Source of the DNA: Elysia chlorotica
Lineage: Eukaryota > Mollusca > Gastropoda > Plakobranchidae
Assembly (NCBI GenBank): GCA_003991915.1
Contig: RQTK01000938.1
Location: forward strand, 95,381 to 159,380
DNA: 64,000 nt
Direction of reading: 5' to 3'
This document shows positions 59,701 through 64,000 of the stretch, in pieces (positions within the stretch are counted from its first letter, which is position 1; each line of letters opens with the position of its first letter). Both the position numbers and the translations under genes were made by a program. A model generated the notes under the pieces. That model was not told the origin of the DNA. It worked only from the letters and a program-made list of their open reading frames with translations, and did not search any database.

Positions 59701-62700
59701 ACCAAACTCCCCATCAACCTAGACGGAGTACCAAGGAAATAATGCCTCCCCCCCCGCCCCCCCACCTACCTCGTCTTTAATATTTCATGGATTCGACCAA
59801 AAGTACTGAAAACCCGGGGACGCCGGAATTTAGCCCGATCCGCTAGTGCTCTGAATAGGTGTCCCAGAGTTCAAATCTCAGATAGTGCCTCCGTCATTCT
59901 ATTTGATCCTTCATGCATTTAACATAACTGAAAATCCATGAATAAATCTTTAAAACAGTCCACTACCTGTTGAGGATTTGAGCCTAATTGATTCAATTCC
60001 AAAACAAAGGACAGGACACAGCCTTGCATAATATGACGTTGGCACTTCAACAGCATGCTTTACAGTGACAGCTGTGTACATAATTATGCATAATGAAGCT
60101 AAAGCGAACCACTTAAAGTTATCTATAACAAACATCCCGCAACAGGCTGCATATTGCCAAGATTACCAAACAAGTGTAAACTCCGTCATCATCGATAGTA
60201 AAACTTAAAGTCCACGGCCCGACGCTATTAATTTTTGTATCATTAGATATTCATTACTCAGCATATTGTTCCAGTCTTTTTTACATTATTATGCATATTA
60301 GAATGTATTTAGAGTATGTGGCGAATCATTACCAATAGTGTTAATTTGAAGGCAGCAAATTAGACTAGAAATATTACGTGGAGATGTAATTCAGACAACG
60401 ATAGTGTTAGGACTTTTACATTGCAAACATCGTGTTTCATAATTATCCTGTTGTTTTTTTCATGTTTTAGATAGCCCTTTATTTTCATTTGTGAATAATG
60501 GGAACTGCCTGTGGCTAAAGTAACGAAAGGCGACCTGTAGGGTTCGTTAGACGCAAATTCAGAATATATTTTTGTATGCAATAGTTGTACTCTTAAAAAA
60601 TAACAACAAACAGATACACACGAAGTATTCTCTCAAGGAATAGAGAGGAAAGCGGGACGGTGGAAAGTTCTTTGTATTATAGATTTCGTGGCGTTTTGAC
60701 TTTAGCTTGGAATCATCATAATTGCTAGCAAAGAAAAAAGCTGGCTTTTGATTATTTTTCATGCATTCTTTTTTTTTTTTGGAGGGGGTTGTTTTGTTTT
60801 TGGTTTGCATTCCATTTCGTGTCTTAGATAAAAAAAAATTTTCAATTGTCAGCGTAGTTTCAGACCCCATTTGAAAGGAAAGATACATGTACTTAATTTT
60901 CCCGAAACTCGCCGCTATATTTCACAACTTTTGCAAATTTTTTTGTAATGCAAATGGCTGCTCTTTGTACACTTCCGAAGGGTTGTTTGTGCTTCTGTGA
61001 ACTCCATATCCTGTGGGGATACCAAAGGCCTGGCCGTTCACATTATACTGGCACCGAACTAACTATTAAGCCCTCTTGGTTGATCAATCCAGGGACTTCC
61101 GTGAAAAAGGCGCTTCGCTCTAGCGTCTGAGCAACCTCGCCCCACAGACTGATAGACTTCAACAGAAATTGCTTCATCCACAATGGTCCTCTTTTATATC
61201 CGTCAATATCAAAATTAAATCCGGCTCTTGTCGTTTCATAAAGAAGGCATGGGTGTCTTCTTTGAAGCTAGGAGGCTGTAGTTGATAGATCTACAATCAG
61301 GTTTCCAAAAGCTTGTTGATAGAAAAGTCATGAGTGAGTTAAATTCTCGAGCAGGAGATCCGAGGTTCGAAACTCAGGTTGTGATTCTGTCTCCGAAATG
61401 GAAACTTAGGGGGCGTAAAACTTATTACAGATTAATTGACTTGTTAAATGTTTTAAAAGTTTATGAAAGAAAGTGTAGAAAGAGGTGCATTTTTATTAGA
61501 ACATACTAAAATTAGAATGCTTTGCACCCGGATCTGGCGCACGACTAAGATGGAGCATTACAAACTACATTTTGAAGAACCCTTCAAAACAAGTACGCAC
61601 CACTTTGAGGTTAAGAAGTGATTGTGGTAAACGGGAATTAATATTCGTTTTCAGAATGAGAGCCAAGAACGCAAGATTTCCTTGATTAATTTCTTGTTTT
61701 TGTAATCCATATCTTGTAACAGTTAACGAAACAATGGTCTTATTTGATGTTCTATAGTGTCATTCTACACGATGTATTTGGATTGCTTCCATTGCTTAAT
61801 TTGTATGGAGTTAGTAAGTTAAAGGATCCAACCACACAAAAATCAGTTGATCAAAAAAGTATCAGGGCTATGAAATCTTATTTAAAAAAAATTCCAATGC
61901 CAAACTTATTTCAAGAAAAAGTGAAAAGTATAAGTATTGATTTTTTTTTATTGGGTAGCTCATTTATTGCTCTGGACTTACCAGAGGCATTCCGGGGTTG
62001 TAACCTGGGTTTCTGTTCACTCCACGGAGAGGCATCTATTATAAACCCAACTTTACATGATTGTATACCTGCACCTAAAGTCTAATCGCTCCAAACTTGC
62101 TCTCTTCCCTTCCAGGTGGTGGTTCAATGTGGATCGGCATGAGGCAGACAAGGTTCTTTTGTTACCCGGGAATACTAGTGGCACATTTTTGGTGAGAGAT
62201 GGAAAAGGTGAGTTAAAGAGTTTAGCTTTTGTAACCGGAGGAAATAGATGCACAGCTGAATGGATGAATATGAGGGTGGTTGGGTGGGTGGACTGAGGGA
62301 TGGATGTACATTCAGACAAATACTAAAAGACAAGAAAAGATAGATCATAAATATATAAGTTGGAGTTGCGTTGGTTTAACGCCCAACGTCAGGACTATAT
62401 AGGATATGTTGTGGACGGGTCACAAGACTGACGTTTGACAAATTTATGTGCTGCCACACACGAGACAGGGCGGGGATACTATGATTCCTATTCCTTAGGG
62501 GTACACTATTTTGGGAAATTTTCGCAAATTTGGAAGAGTAAAAGCTTTGATATTTATTATTTTTAATTGGAAGGTGTGCACATCAATAAAGACAGGTGCT
62601 AATACGAGAGTGTATCGAACCGCACAACATGTGTGCGGGGTGATGGAAAAAAGCTAACGTCTGCGAGGATGCAAAGAAAATATATCATATATGTCCAGGA

Positions 62701-63922
62701 TTTGGCTGATCGTATTAGGCTAACACCGTCTCAAACAGTGGAGGAATAGGGCGCCGGCTTGTTCAGGGATGGTATCAAACACACAACCTCCTGGTTAGAA
62801 GCCGCGCGAAGTATATTTTAAACCATCTCGGCCACCCAAGGGCATCAATCCTGCTTTGTCTCCAAGTTTCCCAAGGAGCATCCTATACGGCGACGTGTTC
62901 CAAGACTTACGCCCTTAATTGTACGTGCTGCCAAAAAATAAGGCAGTGCGGGGGTACCAGGATTCTTGTCTCAGCCACTCACACTATATTGTCACCGAAC
63001 GGATAAAATCCCACAAACTAATATAAATAAGAAATTTGCTCGATCGTGGGATCGAAACAAATGGAAGCCCAACGCTTTAACACTATTTGCGTCACTCGCC
63101 CCGTTAAGGTCAAGGTCTGTTCTGTATCCTCAGAGGGTGCCCACCAGGCTCTCTCCGTGCTGACCATCGACAAGGCCAGCCAAGAGCCGTGTGTGCGTCA
63201 CTACCGCATCAAGCGGCTGGACAGCTCGGACGCTTGCTACATCACCCCGAGCAAGCAGTTCTCTGATCTCATCAGCCTCGTGGAGCATTACAGGAGCAGT
63301 GAGTAGATTTTGTGATTTGTACACGTTCATGGCTTTTATAATGGGTCGAGAATTCACTAATTCTATCTCCATTTTACTAGTTTACTTGGCAATAGTGTGG
63401 CTAAAATCTCCGAATTCATAAGTTGTATGTCCAAAAAAGGCAATGTATTATTGGTATAATCATAGTCACGCAAAAAGTGATTAATGCAATATGGGGTTTA
63501 TGTTTGTGTGTGTGTGTGTGTGTGTGCGTGTCTGTGTGCATGTGTGTGTGTGTTTAAATCTATAGAAACGAAAGACTTTAGCGTCATTTTTCTCTTTTAT
63601 CTAAAGTGGAGTTAGAACAAGTTTATCCTCAGCCCAAAGTATGTGTATATTTCATTGAAAGTATTCGATGTGTTGTTAGCTGGATTTTGTTCGTCAAAAC
63701 TTAGTCAACTCGGCTATCTTGTGGGTGGTTGCCAGGATAATGTCTGGTAATAATGTGTGCTGTCACACATAAAATATGGGGATATCAGGATTTTTGTGTC
63801 AATCGGTCACATCATACTGATAACCACTGTGGGGGTCAAGGCGGCCCGATGGGAAATGGACTGACAACCTCCCTGGTGGATATTGTGCGCTTTGCCATTG
63901 AGAAATTCCATTTCCCCAACAA
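51374..63922 (+). CDS. Src-family-like protein: N-terminal, SH3 and SH2 exons (partial, runs off window)
   Basis: Exons 51374-51563, 56862-56946, 57164-57274, 62116-62207, 63134-63298 and probably 63841-63922 join with matching phases. Order: myristoylation-type start MGNLFSS with a Lys-rich block (residues 9-22), a Gln/Pro/Ser-rich unique region to about residue 62, an SH3 domain (about 64-121: ALYRFEG, DDLPFQKGD, NDWWYA, FIPGNYV) and an SH2 domain (about 130-226: WWF, GTFLVR with the phosphotyrosine-binding Arg156, HYRIKRLD, LVEHYRS, GL). This is the layout of Src-family tyrosine kinases, which act at the inner face of the plasma membrane. The kinase exons would lie to the right of 64 kb. 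An adaptor lacking the kinase cannot be excluded. Residues differ from the consensus (ALYRF for ALYDY), so I do not name an orthologue. Confidence 0.85.
51869..51918. repeat. TTG microsatellite in Src-like intron 1
   Basis: TTG units with one interruption. Confidence 0.9.
52015..52140 (-). mobile_element. SINE fragment in Src-like intron 1
   Basis: CTTAGCCGGTCATAAAACTG, ACACAAACTCAACCAGTAGA match the middle of the SINE in reverse; both ends are degraded. Confidence 0.45.
53676..53912 (+). mobile_element. SINE copy in Src-like intron 1
   Basis: ACTGGGTCGGTGTCAGTAGG, TCCTGCACTGTCTCTATATG, ACAATTGTCAGGCGTTATTC and the end GCGTTGGGCGTTAGG match the SINE body and tail. The head is degraded. Confidence 0.6.
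54353..54446. repeat. Displaced copy of the left end of the 32-bp minisatellite
   Basis: ATAACTGGCTGAGTCACAGA through CACCATGTTTCTGTATAGCG TCTTTCGTTATC is the same as 54952-55044. It is followed by a short GTGTGGGTGACGCCTTGATA repeat (54334 and 54448). Confidence 0.85.
54949..55545. repeat. 32-bp minisatellite, probably derived from a SINE body
   Basis: The unit is CTGTATAGCGTCTTCGTTAT CCCGCCCTGTCT with many base variants, about 17 units. The SINE body contains CTTG-TATTCTCGCC-CT--CTCATGTGTGG in the same order. The left end (ACTGGCTGAGTCACAGATAT CCCACCCTGTC) also occurs at 54356. Confidence 0.85.
56250..56313. repeat. CT microsatellite in Src-like intron 1
   Basis: CT tract upstream of a SINE; another short CT tract lies at 56693-56728. 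Confidence 0.93.
56330..56530 (-). mobile_element. SINE copy in Src-like intron 1
   Basis: ATTGTGGACGGGTTCCAAGA, CTGCTACACACGAGACAGGG and GACTGGCACCGACTCAACCA match the body in reverse orientation. It starts right after a CT microsatellite. Confidence 0.6.
56862..56946 (+). CDS. Src-like exon 2: first half of SH3 (residues 64-91)
   Basis: Encodes VKALYRFEGMSEDDLPFQKG then DLLEVEES. It has the ALYxF, acidic RT-loop and F.KGD motifs of SH3 domains. Acceptor ACTCCAG|TG, donor CAGT|GTAAGT. The phase fits exon 1 (one base plus two). Confidence 0.92.
57164..57274 (+). CDS. Src-like exon 3: second half of SH3 and SH3-SH2 linker (residues 92-128)
   Basis: Encodes LAESNDWWYATHLSTKKNGF and IPGNYVTV. 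The Trp pair (WW) and the P-x-N-Y motif form the SH3 ligand pocket. The linker DDSTPQSQ follows. Acceptor CTCCAG|T, donor AAGA|GTGAGT. The last 24 bases and the donor are duplicated 166 bp downstream. Confidence 0.93.
57251..57582 (+). repeat. 166-bp tandem duplication copying the exon 3 donor
   Basis: The sequence from CGACTCCACACCTCAGAGTC at 57251 (last 24 exon bases, donor and intron start) recurs at 57417 with near identity over about 95 bases, then more diverged (GAGCGGTAGAACGC versus CAAGCGGTAGAACGC). The second copy keeps AAGA|GTGAGT. Confidence 0.9.
57275..62115 (+). other. Intron 3 of Src-like gene
   Basis: About 4.8 kb. Apart from the donor duplication it is mostly unique AT-rich DNA with tRNA-like SINE-head fragments (59822-59885, 61266-61385, 61955-62035). 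No exon candidate with both splice sites and an SH3/SH2 match was seen. Confidence 0.65.
61955..62035 (+). other. tRNA-like sequence in Src-like intron 3
   Basis: GGGTAGCTCATTTATTGCTC TGGACTTACCAGAGG and GGGGTTGTAACCTGGG resemble the A box, anticodon arm and B box of a tRNA. Pairing is imperfect, so I treat it as a relic. Confidence 0.35.
62116..62207 (+). CDS. Src-like exon 4: first part of SH2 (residues 129-159)
   Basis: Encodes WWFNVDRHEADKVLLLPGNT then SGTFLVRDGK. The FLVR motif with Arg156 is the phosphotyrosine-binding arginine, and Arg136 fits the alphaA position. Strong acceptor CTTCCCTTCCAG|G, donor AAAG|GTGAGT. Confidence 0.94.
62361..62500 (-). mobile_element. Truncated SINE copy in Src-like intron 4
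   Basis: GCGTTGGTTTAACGCCCAAC, GGACTATATAGGATATGTTG, GTGCTGCCACACACGAGACA are near-identical to the family 3' half. The 5' half is missing. Confidence 0.75.
62535..62835 (-). mobile_element. Second SINE-like element with tRNA-Leu/Ser-like head
   Basis: On the minus strand the right end reads GGTGGCCGAGATGGTTTAAA, then CTTC and GTTTGATACCATC (A- and B-box like). Its left part (GCTTTGATATTTATTATTTT, ACAACATGTGTGCGGGGTGA) also occurs at 17158-17262, so this may be a distinct dispersed family. Confidence 0.5.
62880..63070 (-). mobile_element. Diverged SINE copy in Src-like intron 4
   Basis: GTTCCAAGACTTACGCCC, GTACGTGCTGCC, GTCTCAGCCACTCACACTAT and GTCACCGAACGGAT follow the family order in reverse orientation. 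Confidence 0.55.
63134..63298 (+). CDS. Src-like exon 5: central and C-terminal SH2 (residues 160-214)
   Basis: Encodes GAHQALSVLTID, CVRHYRIKRLDSSDACYITP, KQFSDLISLVEHYRS. The H-Y-R/K-I and F..L..LV..Y patterns are standard SH2. It is GC-rich compared with its introns. Acceptor TCCTCAG|AG, donor GAGCA|GTGAGT. Confidence 0.94.
63503..63553. repeat. TG microsatellite in Src-like intron 5
   Basis: TG units with a few interruptions. Confidence 0.9.
63607..63639 (+). CDS. Candidate microexon in Src-like gene (alternative to exon 6)
   Basis: A strong pyrimidine tract (TTTTTCTCTTTTATCTAAAG) is followed by 33 bases and a GTATGT donor. In phase with exon 5 it reads MELEQVYPQPK. It would end in phase 0, which does not fit exon 6 (that join stops at TGA), so the two would be mutually exclusive or this one is not used. 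Confidence 0.25.
63720..63830 (-). mobile_element. SINE remnant directly upstream of Src-like exon 6
   Basis: GTGTGCTGTCACACATAAAA, TGGGGATATCAGGATTTTTG, TCAATCGGTCACATCATACT are the reverse SINE body. It ends about 10 bases before the acceptor at 63839-63840. Confidence 0.55.
63841..63922 (+). CDS. Src-like exon 6: probable end of SH2 and linker (partial support)
   Basis: In the phase demanded by exon 5 it reads SGPMGNGLTTSLVDIV after YRS, like the YxxxxxGL..xL that ends Src and Abl SH2 domains. The acceptor TCAAG|GC lacks a good pyrimidine tract and sits on a SINE remnant. The donor is probably CAA|GTATAG at 63923. The match is short, and the following exon is outside the window. Confidence 0.55.
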
Positions 63923-64000
63923 GTATAGTACGTTGTTTACATTTGCGTGAGCGAGTTCGATTTTTTTGCATTACATGTTTTCATTTCTATTTTGTGTTCT

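Noticed and set aside
61744-62085. A 113-codon plus-strand frame before SH2 exon 4
   Set aside because: It lies in an intron and part of it is a tRNA-like relic; it contains no SH2 or SH3 similarity and no matching splice sites.

Overview
The window looks like nuclear genomic DNA of an animal: about 64 kb, AT-rich, with short GT-AG exons separated by long introns, dense microsatellites and many tRNA-derived SINE copies. The intron density, the repeat content and the level of protein similarity suggest a lophotrochozoan, perhaps a gastropod mollusc. The species guess is an inference with low confidence. I see no bacterial, phage or CRISPR features.

Layout. 1-14.3 kb is gene-free repeat-rich DNA: trinucleotide tracts, GA/CT tracts, a roughly 240-bp GATA array, several SINEs, a possible MITE-like inverted repeat and a 310-bp near-identical direct duplication. 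14.3-16.6 kb is AT-rich and probably holds the 3' UTR and flank of the next gene. From 41.3 kb down to 16.6 kb on the minus strand lies a complete gene for the nuclear pore protein NUP155. I reconstructed 31 coding exons with consistent splice phases. They total 4101 nt, or 1366 codons plus a stop, with a 5' non-coding exon near 41.14-41.33 kb and a YY1-like ATGGCGGC motif at the presumed transcription start. 41.4-51.3 kb is again gene-free and repeat-rich. From 51.3 kb to the right edge on the plus strand lies the 5' part of a Src-family-like gene: an N-terminal myristoylation exon, two SH3 exons, two SH2 exons and a probable SH2-end exon. The kinase domain, if present, lies beyond the window.

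The two genes are divergently transcribed about 10 kb apart and have unrelated jobs. NUP155 is a scaffold of the nuclear pore inner ring. The Src-like protein is a membrane-anchored signalling protein.

I found no convincing new biochemical system. The most unusual observation is that tandem duplications repeatedly include or touch splice junctions. An array of about eleven regular 86-bp units lies directly upstream of NUP155 coding exon 23, and each unit carries a copy of that exon's 3' splice site and first ~50 coding bases. Decayed copies of coding exon 26 lie in its own upstream intron. A 71-bp duplication abuts the donor of coding exon 30. A 166-bp tandem duplication copies the donor end of SH3 exon 3 of the Src-like gene. 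Other notable items are a 32-bp minisatellite that appears to derive from a SINE body, and a SINE lying directly against the acceptor of the last Src-like exon.
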